From the NCBI GenBank assembly GCA_001872985.1, contig MNYA01000219.1, positions 1-6,742 on the forward strand: DNA of 6,742 bases. Reading direction: 5' to 3'. Numbering within the stretch: position 1 is the stretch's first letter; the number at the start of each line of letters is the position of its first letter. Origin of the DNA: a bacterium CG2_30_54_10 (lineage in GTDB: Bacteria > Muiribacteriota > Ozemobacteria > Ozemobacterales > Ozemobacteraceae). Shown here in pieces: positions 1-5,309 of this stretch. A model generated the notes under the pieces. That model ran no database searches and was not told the origin of the DNA. It worked only from the letters and a program-made list of their open reading frames with translations. Made by a program: the position numbers and the translations under genes.

Positions 1-6
1 CTAGAA

Positions 7-70
7 CTCAGAAGGCAAAACTCAGAAGGCAAAACGCAGAGGGCAAAACGCAGAGGGCAGAACGCAGAGT
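7..70. repeat. 14-bp tandem repeat, about 4.5 copies
   Basis: Consecutive 14-base units are visible: ctcagaaggcaaaa twice (7-20, 21-34), then cgcagagggcaaaa (35-48), cgcagagggcagaa (49-62) and a partial cgcagagt (63-70). The units are of two sequence types in blocks, so the array grew by local duplication after a variant arose. A single further copy of the second type (cgcagagggca) occurs at 359-369, beyond the other repeats. The array may begin before the left edge. Confidence 0.85.
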
Positions 71-97
71 TGTGACCTTCGCGCAATATGGCGGCCT

Positions 98-153
98 AAA
101 GTGGCAGCGGCTTCCAGCCGCTGCAGCGGAGGCTCTCAAGCCTCCGCCACTTT
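98..153. repeat. Three-way-junction (cruciform) palindromic repeat
   Basis: Three nested perfect stems are visible. The outer stem AAAGTG (98-103) pairs with CACTTT (148-153). Inside it are two adjacent 9-bp hairpins: GCAGCGGCT/AGCCGCTGC (104-112 with 116-124, 3-base loop) and GCGGAGGCT/AGCCTCCGC (126-134 with 139-147, 4-base loop). Only base 125 is unpaired between the hairpins. As RNA or single-stranded DNA this would fold into a compact two-armed structure. The form suggests a dispersed REP-like or small non-autonomous element. That it recurs elsewhere in this genome is inference. Confidence 0.75.
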
Positions 154-217
154 TCGGGCATTCCAACACAGCCTGACCTCTTAACGACTTTAACATGTTT
201 CGGTAATGGCGAATCGA

Positions 218-318
218 TGACTGATGGAGTTTGTCATGGGGGGAGGCAGCGCCGACGAAGCAATCTGGTTCAGCGTGATTGCTTCGCTTCGCTCGCAATG
301 ACATGAACCTATCAGTCA
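218..318. repeat. Interspersed palindromic repeat, copy 1
   Basis: The element has nested inverted arms: TGACTGAT (218-225) with ATCAGTCA (311-318), TGTCAT (232-237) with ATGACA (298-303), and GAAGCAATC (257-265) with GATTGCTTC (277-285). The right half carries the motif that reads on the minus strand as cattgcgagcgaagcgaagc. Its conceptual translation contains MSLRAKRSN, a peptide I recognise as a frequent artefact of repeat-derived ORFs. A second copy, better preserved in its core, lies at 3858-3935. Confidence 0.7.
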
Positions 319-365
319 GGATTCCCCACCACCACATGTTTCAAAGGTCACACCCAAACGCAGAG

Positions 366-379
366 GGCACTGAACCTGC
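366..379 (+). promoter_or_regulatory. Weak candidate sigma-54 promoter
   Basis: The sequence ggcactgaacctgc has a GG and a GC element separated by exactly ten bases, the -24/-12 arrangement of sigma-54 promoters (consensus TGGCAC-N5-TTGC). It lies about 270 bases before the kinase start and overlaps a stray copy of the 14-bp repeat unit, so chance is a serious alternative. It is listed because the operon downstream encodes a sigma-54 activator, which could in principle activate its own promoter. Confidence 0.18.
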
Positions 380-421
380 AGCTTCCCCAGGTTTGGGTTC
401 CATACATGCCTCTGGCCGGCG

Positions 422-645
422 TCAACTGATGTCGCCCAGGTAGACCGGTTGACTTGGTTTTACCTCATAGGGTTCGAGAATCTCGGAAAGGATTTTTCGG
501 GTAGATTCGTATCTTCGCCCAGTTCCGGGATCGGAATCCATTCGATTCCGACCTGCCAAGTATCTGGCTCCGTGGCGGGAAGGGGTGAGGCGCCATTCAA
601 GAGCCTGCAAATGAACTTGTGGGCGGTCGGTAGGTGGGCTATCAT
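422..645 (-). pseudogene. Small frameshifted reading frame of unknown function
   Basis: On the minus strand an ATG at 645 opens a frame beginning MIAHLPTAHKF and passing through WIPIPELGEDT with codon use like a real gene. It then meets a T5 tract (493-497; A5 on the coding strand). Adding one A there joins it to a second frame that continues KILSEILEPYEVKPSQ to a TGA at 422-424, giving about 74 residues. I do not recognise the family, and no membrane segment or catalytic motif is evident. The start lies only 5 bases from the divergent kinase start, so the two 5' ends compete for the same control DNA, which suggests a remnant. It could also be an assembly error or a chance frame. Confidence 0.32.
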
Positions 646-650
646 GCAGC

Positions 651-2138
651 ATGTTCACCGTACGTCTTCGGAAGGCGTTTTCATGCTTTATTCCCAAGAC
701 CCTCTTCGGGCGGATGTTCTGGTCGATCCTTCTGCTCTCGCTGTTGGTGCTTCTTTTCACGGGGGGATGGTTCTATCACCGTTCGTTTCAAATGATGGAT
801 GCCGAGGCGGAAACGCGCTTATTGGCGGGTGTGAAGCTGCTCGCGCACGATCTTATGGACCTTCGTGACAGGGAAGACCTTGCAGCCTGCAATCGTCTTC
901 TGATCCGCCGGTTCGGGGCGGGGCAGACTCTTGGTTGGATACAAAACGTTTATTGGTTGGATCTGCGCGAGGCGAAAAGCGTTTTCCTGGCATCATTCTC
1001 CGTCGAGTCGGATTCGCGCTCGTCACTGCTGGCCCCGACGCTCGAGGATGTGGAAGATCTGATCGATGATGGTATCAACCGACTTGATATGGGCCGGTCG
1101 GTATTTCCCGACCCATTTGCACAGACCGAGGGTCGAAGATTCAAGATCGTTCTTTTTCCGCTCCTGGACAGGGAAGGTTTCCTGGAAAGCGTGGTCGGGT
1201 TGGAGGCTGACATGGAATACCTCGACCTGTCGATCTCCATCAGGCAGACAGCATCGCGTGCGGTGGTTTTCGCCGTTCCCTTATGCGTGATCGTCTCTTT
1301 GCTTTGGGCCAGAAGCTTCCCTCAGCGAATCCGGGAACTCCTTGAAGACCTCGATCGCGTGGCACGTCAAGAACCGGTTCCGACAGCCGATCTGGGAATC
1401 CGGGAACTGGATTTCCTTCGCCGTGGTCTTGCCGATCTGGGTGGACGAATCGAGCAGCGGAATCGCCACATTCAGGATGTCCATGAAGAAAAGCTTCAAG
1501 AGTTGTCGTTGCTGGGCGGGGCCATCGCTCACGAGATTCGCAACCCTCTTTCCGCGATGGAGCTTCATCTTGGGTTGGTGAAACGTCAACTCGGCCCGGA
1601 GTCCGCCGCGAACGATTCGATCGCTGAGATCCAGGAACAAATGATTGCGCTGAAAAAGTTGGTTGAGCGCTTCCTGATTTTCTCACGAAGGGTGACCCCT
1701 GAGCGGGAATGTTTTTCCTTGAAAACGCTGTGCTTTCACGCTCTTGAAACAATTGCAAAAGCCGGCCATGCGATCGAAACGAAGCAGGAGATTTTGGATG
1801 ATCTGGTTGTTTTTGTCGATGGGACGATGTTCGGGCAGGTTCTGGAAAACATCTTGAACAACGCTGTTTCGGCACGCCCCAAAGGGCTCGTCATAGAAAT
1901 CAAAGCCGAAAGGTCGGCCGGAATGGTTCGAGTGAGTCTTTCCGATAATGGGCCGGGAGTCGCTCCTGGCTTGGAATCTCGCCTTTTCACACCATTCGTG
2001 ACTGGCAGATCCGACGGGTTCGGAATAGGCCTTGCCCTTTCGCGAAAACTGATAGAGGCACATAATGGCCTTCTTCGCTATCAGCACGCACCCAATGGCG
2101 GAGCCTGTTTCATAATTGAAATACCGGAGAAGGTATGA
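651..2138 (+). CDS. Membrane sensor histidine kinase (partner of NtrC-type regulator)
   Basis: A 495-residue kinase that should autophosphorylate in response to an extracytoplasmic signal and pass phosphate to the next gene's product. A basic N-terminus leads into a membrane segment (about 23-42), a sensor domain of about 160 residues (43-202), a second membrane segment (about 204-221), and a HAMP-like stretch with coiled coil (222-285). The HisKA H-box AHEIRNPL has the phosphoacceptor His294. The ATP-binding domain shows the N box ENILNNA (399-405), G1 box DNGPG (432-436), an F-box-like LFTPF (445-449) and G2 box GFGIGLAL (456-463), so it looks catalytically complete. The sensor ends with a Cache/PAS-like strand (FPLLDREGF, 169-177), but its ligand is unknown. 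The ATG at 651 is the first possible start after an in-frame stop at 612; Shine-Dalgarno-like taggtggg lies 12 bases upstream. Met22 is an alternative that would shorten the N-terminus. The TGA overlaps the next ATG. Confidence 0.95.
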   Translation: MFTVRLRKAFSCFIPKTLFGRMFWSILLLSLLVLLFTGGWFYHRSFQMMDAEAETRLLAGVKLLAHDLMDLRDREDLAACNRLLIRRFGAGQTLGWIQNVYWLDLREAKSVFLASFSVESDSRSSLLAPTLEDVEDLIDDGINRLDMGRSVFPDPFAQTEGRRFKIVLFPLLDREGFLESVVGLEADMEYLDLSISIRQTASRAVVFAVPLCVIVSLLWARSFPQRIRELLEDLDRVARQEPVPTADLGIRELDFLRRGLADLGGRIEQRNRHIQDVHEEKLQELSLLGGAIAHEIRNPLSAMELHLGLVKRQLGPESAANDSIAEIQEQMIALKKLVERFLIFSRRVTPERECFSLKTLCFHALETIAKAGHAIETKQEILDDLVVFVDGTMFGQVLENILNNAVSARPKGLVIEIKAERSAGMVRVSLSDNGPGVAPGLESRLFTPFVTGRSDGFGIGLALSRKLIEAHNGLLRYQHAPNGGACFIIEIPEKV

Positions 2139-3733
2139 ATATCCTGGTCGTTGACGACAACACTTCATTGGCCCGGGGTCTATCGACATACCTTAAGCAG
2201 GTAGGCCACATCCCCTTCCTTGCAACAACGGTCTCCGAAGCCGGGGATCTGTTGGCCAAACAGAATTTCGATCTCATCATTACCGATCTCAAGCTTCCTG
2301 ACGGAGAGGGTCTCGAGGTCATACGAGCTGCCCGAAACTCGGTCAATCCTCCTGAGGTGATTCTGATGACCGCTTTCGGCTCGGTGGAAAGCGCGGTCGA
2401 GGCAATGAAACTGGGGGCCATGGATTATCTCACCAAGCCTGTTCCGCTTGAAGAATTCGCTTTCCGGATTGACCGGGTTGTCAAGTTGAGACAGACCTCG
2501 CAACGGGCGGAAACGCTCCAACGGGCACGAGATCTCCTTCTCGAATCGGCCGGCCTTGCCTCACCAATCGACGAGATCGTCGGCAACTCGCCCGAGATCG
2601 CGCACGTAAAGGAACTGATCCGGAAAGTCGCGGGTTTTCCCTCAACGGTTCTTTTGACCGGCGAAACAGGTACCGGCAAGGAGATGGCTGCCCACGCCAT
2701 TCATGCGCTGTCGCCATGGGCGGATGGTCCCTTCGTCCGGGTCAACTGCGCCTCGATTCCGGACACTCTTTTCGAATCGGAACTGTTTGGGCATGAGAGA
2801 GGGGCCTTTACCGATGCCCGGGAACGCCGTATCGGTCGTTTCGAGTCTGCCCGCGGTGGAACTCTTTTTCTTGACGAGGTCGGGGAAGTCCCCTTGAGCA
2901 TGCAGGCGAAACTCCTTAGGGCACTGCAGGAAAAGGAGATTGTGCGCGTCGGGGGAAACGTTCCGATACAGGTCGAGACCCGCATCGTTGCAGCGACCAA
3001 CCGGAATCTCGATCGGATGACGGCCGGCGGCCAGTTTCGTTCTGACCTGTTGTATCGGCTTGCGGTAGTGGCGATTTCGCTTCCACCCTTGCGTTCCCGG
3101 CGTGGCGATCTTCCGGCTCTTGCGGAGCACATTTTGCAAAGGTATCGGCTTGAATTTGGCCGGCCAGACCTTCGGTTCGACCCGGAATCAGTGGAACAGC
3201 TCCAAAAACTTCCCTGGCCCGGGAACATCCGTGAATTAAAAAATGTCATCGAGCGGGCCGTCGTCATGTCCGAGGGTGATGTTCTATCCGGTGAGCTCTT
3301 TCAATCGGGGTCTTCCCATGCAAAAGGACCCCAAGCGCCAGTGAATTTGGCCCCCGACACCGTCGCGATTCTGCCAGGAACTCTGACCGGGAACCCGGCG
3401 CGAAGTCTGGCAGAAAATCTGGCAGAAAGTCTGACCGGGAATCCGGTGGGATGTCCGACCGAAAGCTTGACCGAAAGCTTGACCAAAAGCTTGACCGAAA
3501 GCCCGACCGAAAGTTTGACCGAAAGCCCGACCGAAAGCCCGATCGGAAGTCTGACCGAAGCTCTGGAACACCTTGAGCGAAGCATGATTGAACGGGCGTT
3601 CCAACAGGCCGGTGGGGTCAAGGCACGGGCTGCGGAAGCCCTTCAGATCTCCCGCACCAATCTCATCTACCGAATGAAAAAGCTTGGCCTGATGGATTCC
3701 GGTGACGGCCACAATTCAAACGAAAAGGACTGA
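2135..3733 (+). CDS. NtrC-family sigma-54-dependent response regulator
   Basis: A 532-residue transcription activator that, once phosphorylated, should oligomerise, hydrolyse ATP and remodel sigma-54 RNA polymerase. The receiver domain (1-118) has acidic pocket Asp7/Asp8, phosphoacceptor Asp51, Thr79 and Lys101. The AAA+ domain (about 146-388) has Walker A GETGTGK (176-182), sigma-54 contact loop GAFTDA (223-228; the usual form is GAFTGA), Walker B LFLDEVG (244-250), candidate arginine fingers Arg302 and Arg308, and the sensor II motif WPGNIREL (361-368). A Fis-type helix-turn-helix closes the protein (about 474-520, including RAAEALQISRTNL). The linker before it is expanded by about 15 tetrapeptide repeats (417-476), making the protein longer than the 450-480 residues common in the family. 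The gene overlaps the kinase stop by 4 bases (ATGA) and has a good ribosome site, ggagaagg at 2126-2133, so the pair is translationally coupled. The DNA target is unknown. Confidence 0.96.
   Translation: MNILVVDDNTSLARGLSTYLKQVGHIPFLATTVSEAGDLLAKQNFDLIITDLKLPDGEGLEVIRAARNSVNPPEVILMTAFGSVESAVEAMKLGAMDYLTKPVPLEEFAFRIDRVVKLRQTSQRAETLQRARDLLLESAGLASPIDEIVGNSPEIAHVKELIRKVAGFPSTVLLTGETGTGKEMAAHAIHALSPWADGPFVRVNCASIPDTLFESELFGHERGAFTDARERRIGRFESARGGTLFLDEVGEVPLSMQAKLLRALQEKEIVRVGGNVPIQVETRIVAATNRNLDRMTAGGQFRSDLLYRLAVVAISLPPLRSRRGDLPALAEHILQRYRLEFGRPDLRFDPESVEQLQKLPWPGNIRELKNVIERAVVMSEGDVLSGELFQSGSSHAKGPQAPVNLAPDTVAILPGTLTGNPARSLAENLAESLTGNPVGCPTESLTESLTKSLTESPTESLTESPTESPIGSLTEALEHLERSMIERAFQQAGGVKARAAEALQISRTNLIYRMKKLGLMDSGDGHNSNEKD
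3383..3562 (+). repeat. In-frame 12-bp minisatellite in the regulator linker
   Basis: Fifteen consecutive 12-base units encode tetrapeptides of the form (L/P)-(T/A)-(E/G)-(S/N). The nine units at 3455-3562 are nearly identical (ttgaccgaaagc or ccgaccgaaagc). The six upstream units are more diverged (LTGN, PARS, LAEN, LAES, LTGN, PVGC). Because the unit is a multiple of three, gain or loss of copies keeps the reading frame. The last unit (LTEA) is also the first turn of the Fis-domain helix, suggesting that expansion was seeded from the native domain boundary. Confidence 0.9.
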
Positions 3734-3780
3734 ACCCACACTTAAACAGTCCCCTATATGCGCTAACTTAGGGATATATT

Positions 3781-4012
3781 GTCATCTCGAACGAATGTGA
3801 GAGATCTGGTTGATACCGGGCGTGGTTACCAAGATCAGCTAAACTCCATCCCTTTGATGTCATTGCGAGCGAAGCGAAGCAATCTCCGACATCACGAGAT
3901 TGCTTCGGCGCAATGCGCTTCGCAATGGCAATCTCTTTATCGCGGGTCCGACGAGCATTTAGCATGTTTTGTTGGCCGCGATACCGGATTTCTCCCTTCG
4001 GTCGAAATGACA
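3781..4012. repeat. Outer imperfect inverted repeat with a second repeat inside
   Basis: The left arm begins gtcatctcgaacgaatgtga (3781-3809). The right arm (3984-4012) reads on the minus strand tgtcatttcgaccgaaggga and then agaaatccgg. The arms share gtcat-tcga-cgaa and a following gaga element, so they are the two ends of one dispersed element. Similar short sequences, taccgg, lie inside each arm (3814-3819 and 3982-3987). Between the arms sits a complete copy of a different palindromic repeat (3858-3935). Confidence 0.6.
3858..3935. repeat. Interspersed palindromic repeat, copy 2
   Basis: The element starts tgtcattgcgagcgaagcga and folds on an 11-bp perfect stem, GAAGCAATCTC (3876-3886) with GAGATTGCTTC (3896-3906), around a 9-base loop. 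The right half continues with a degenerate inverted copy of the left end (gcgcttcgcaatggcaatctc region). It belongs to the same family as 218-318: both share cattgcgagcgaagcgaagcaatc. The plus-strand translation again gives MSLRAKRSN. Confidence 0.8.
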
Positions 4013-4031
4013 GCATCTTTTGTCATTTCGA
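4002..4031. repeat. 11-bp perfect inverted repeat (junction of two elements)
   Basis: TCGAAATGACA (4002-4012) is the exact reverse complement of TGTCATTTCGA (4021-4031), with an 8-base spacer. The right arm starts a further copy (4021-4040, tgtcatttcgaacgaatgtg) of the sequence at 3781-3799, so this hairpin forms where two head-to-head repeat ends meet. The spacer ends in TTT and no T-run follows the second arm, so a terminator role is uncertain. Confidence 0.65.
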
Positions 4032-4086
4032 ACGAATGTGGCCCAATCCCAACATTCCAACTACCAGCCACAAAATAACCGGGTAA

Positions 4087-4503
4087 TCAGCCACCAGAGC
4101 GAAGATATTGATACACCGTTTCTCGTCTGATGTTAAAATCTCGAGCGAGTTGGGCTTTTGTCACACCAGCCTGAACCTGCTGACGTAAGTTTTCCACCTG
4201 TTTGTCTTCCAGAGCCTTTTTCCTTCCTTTATAGGCCCCGCACTTCTTGGCAAGAGCGATACCCTCTCTTTGCCGCTCTCGAAGGAGTGCCCGCTCAAAT
4301 TCTGAAAAAGCACCCATGATTGAAAGCATGAGGTTGGCCATTGGCGAATCTTCGCCGGTGAAAGACAAATGCTCCTTTACAAATTCAATGCGAATGCCGC
4401 GTTTGGTCAAGTTTTGAACGAGACGCCGCAGATCATCAAGATTACGCGCCAGGCGATTCATGCTATGAACGATCACGGTATCCCCTTCCCGAACAATGAC
4501 AGC
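4087..4503 (-). pseudogene. 5'-truncated serine recombinase (resolvase/invertase family)
   Basis: This minus-strand frame matches the resolvase/invertase family from mid-catalytic domain to the C-terminus. It opens with VIVREGDTVIVHSMNRLARN, passes through the conserved EDSPMANLMLSIMGAFSEFER and RERQREGIALAKK, and ends with a helix-turn-helix (about the last 40 residues, including AQLARDFNIRRETVYQYL). The two active-site arginines of the NRLAR motif are present. The first 55-60 residues, with the catalytic serine and the YxRVS motif, are absent: an in-frame TAA lies at 4504-4506 and nothing beyond it resembles a resolvase. A GTG at 4476 could start a 129-residue product, but it could bind DNA at most and not recombine. 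Homology ends at about 4503, next to the TetR control region, which suggests that a deletion or insertion joined the two. It is probably a relic of a transposon or integrated element. Confidence 0.85.
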
Positions 4504-4570
4504 TTACAAGGGTTTTCTCCAAAAATGCGCACATCTTTAGCTGCGTCAAAATTTCTTCTTTTTCATTTTC

Positions 4571-4599
4571 TTGCTTTCCCGGCGCTTTTGTATTATACA
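4571..4599 (+). promoter_or_regulatory. Sigma-70-type promoter for the TetR gene
   Basis: TTGCTT (4571-4576) and TATACA (4594-4599) are separated by 17 bases and sit about 42 bases before the start codon, in an AT-rich stretch. Neither hexamer is perfect (TTG of the -35 box, four of six bases of the -10 box). A transcription start near 4606 would place the palindrome at 4614-4623 just downstream. Confidence 0.5.
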
Positions 4600-4613
4600 G
4601 CAGTGGCTAACCA

Positions 4614-4623
4614 ACCGATCGGT
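4614..4623. promoter_or_regulatory. Candidate TetR-family operator (palindrome)
   Basis: ACCGATCGGT is a perfect 10-bp palindrome between the predicted promoter and the ribosome site of the TetR-family gene, flanked by a looser match (AA on the left, TT on the right). TetR-family repressors commonly bind palindromes of this kind and repress their own transcription. Binding by this protein is inferred from position and symmetry only. Confidence 0.5.
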
Positions 4624-4628
4624 CTATT

Positions 4629-4636
4629 GAGGAGGG
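4629..4636 (+). promoter_or_regulatory. Ribosome binding site of the TetR gene
   Basis: GAGGAGGG is the strongest Shine-Dalgarno sequence in the window. It lies 4 bases before ATG 4641 and 10 before ATG 4647. Both starts are usable, and they differ by two residues. Confidence 0.7.
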
Positions 4637-4640
4637 TATC

Positions 4641-5309
4641 ATGTCAATGAAAGTTGGTCAAACAACAAGGGATCGTCTGATCGATGCTTCCTACCAATTG
4701 GCCCGCCGCCAAGGGTTCAATCGCACCTCCGTGAGCGAGGTGATGAAAGCGGCTGGGGTTACGAAGGGGTCGTTCTTTTTTCACTTCCCCTCCAAGGAAA
4801 GCCTTGGTCTGGTTGTCCTGAAGCGGGATCGGGAGGAGTTTTTGACCATGATCGATGCGAGTCTGGCCGCAGCCACACCTCTTCAAGGGATCGAGCGCTT
4901 TTTCGCGAAAGCGTTGAAGAAGCATCGCGAAACAGGATTCATCGGAGGCTGTTTGTGGGGAAACACCGCCCTGGAGATGTGCGATTCAAACAGTTCTTTT
5001 ACTGAGATCGTGGTCGGTGTATTCAAGGAGTGGACCGCGAAGATGTCCAAGGCGATCCGAGCCGGGCAGGCGTGCGGGCAGATCCGCCGGGATCTGCCTC
5101 CGGAAGTCCTGGCACAAATGATAGTGGCGTCCATCGAAGGCGGCATCATGCTTTCCCGTCTTGCGAAGAAGGCTGGTCCACTCAAAGGCTGCCTGAAAAT
5201 GCTTATGACGCTGCTCCAACCAATTGCGATGGGAAGATCCCCGGGTGAACAATGGATGCCGGAATCCAAGCAGAGAAGCATTCCTCATCGGCAGGAAAAG
5301 TCGGAATAG
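4641..5309 (+). CDS. TetR/AcrR-family repressor, NemR-like ligand domain
   Basis: A 222-residue one-component repressor. The N-terminal DNA-binding domain (about 8-55) has the TetR helix-turn-helix: RLIDASYQLARRQGF, then VSEVMKAAGVTKGSFFFHF and PSKESLG. The ligand domain contains GGCLWGNTALEMCDSN (102-117), a segment typical of TetR proteins related to E. coli NemR. From memory of NemR, Cys104 falls on its redox-active Cys106, while the position of its Lys175 appears to be Arg173 here. Other cysteines are Cys114, Cys145 and Cys184. The fold should end near residue 200; the last 22 residues (RSPGEQWMPESKQ onward) look like an extension over the start of the next gene. It has its own promoter, candidate operator and strong ribosome site, so autoregulation is likely. 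The inducer and targets are unknown. The nearest targets would be the overlapping downstream sensor genes, if any. Confidence 0.92.
   Translation: MSMKVGQTTRDRLIDASYQLARRQGFNRTSVSEVMKAAGVTKGSFFFHFPSKESLGLVVLKRDREEFLTMIDASLAAATPLQGIERFFAKALKKHRETGFIGGCLWGNTALEMCDSNSSFTEIVVGVFKEWTAKMSKAIRAGQACGQIRRDLPPEVLAQMIVASIEGGIMLSRLAKKAGPLKGCLKMLMTLLQPIAMGRSPGEQWMPESKQRSIPHRQEKSE

Larger units (their letters stand above)
1..421. other. Repeat-rich intergenic region without a credible gene
   Basis: No protein-coding frame here is convincing. The region holds a short tandem array (7-70), a three-way-junction repeat (98-153) and an interspersed palindrome (218-318), described separately. A lone extra copy of the tandem unit lies at 359-369. 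Open frames across the region merely translate the repeats. The stretch 154-217 shows nothing recognisable. Confidence 0.7.
3734..4086. other. Intergenic cluster of palindromic repeats
   Basis: No real gene is present between the regulator and the recombinase remnant. Nearly the whole span from 3781 to 4040 consists of dispersed palindromic elements, listed individually. No strong intrinsic terminator follows the regulator stop: the only candidate is a 5-bp cccta/taggg pairing around 3753-3773 with no T-run. The stretch 4041-4086 shows nothing recognisable. Confidence 0.7.

Noticed and set aside
8..337. Minus-strand ORF of 109 residues
   Set aside because: It is translated repeat DNA (the MSLRAKRSN peptide, three-way-junction repeat and 14-bp array) with no independent coding signal.
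449..868. Plus-strand ORF of 139 residues, out of frame with the kinase
   Set aside because: It overlaps the kinase start in another frame and has no recognisable motif. The kinase frame clearly encodes the membrane segment there.
1240..1875. Long minus-strand ORF of 211 residues under the kinase
   Set aside because: It lies opposite well-conserved kinase domains, has low-complexity Arg/Ser/Pro composition and matches no family.
3383..3562. CRISPR-like array
   Set aside because: The units are contiguous 12-mers without spacers and lie in frame within a gene.
3284..3712. Minus-strand ORFs with FGQAFGRAFGQ or SVKLSVGLS repeats
   Set aside because: These are the antisense translation of the 12-bp minisatellite in the regulator linker.
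3750..3775. Rho-independent terminator after the regulator
   Set aside because: Only a 5-bp stem (cccta/taggg) with a long loop and no T-run is present.
3779..4078. Plus-strand ORF of 99 residues
   Set aside because: It lies wholly in the palindromic repeat cluster and again contains MSLRAKRSN, a repeat artefact.
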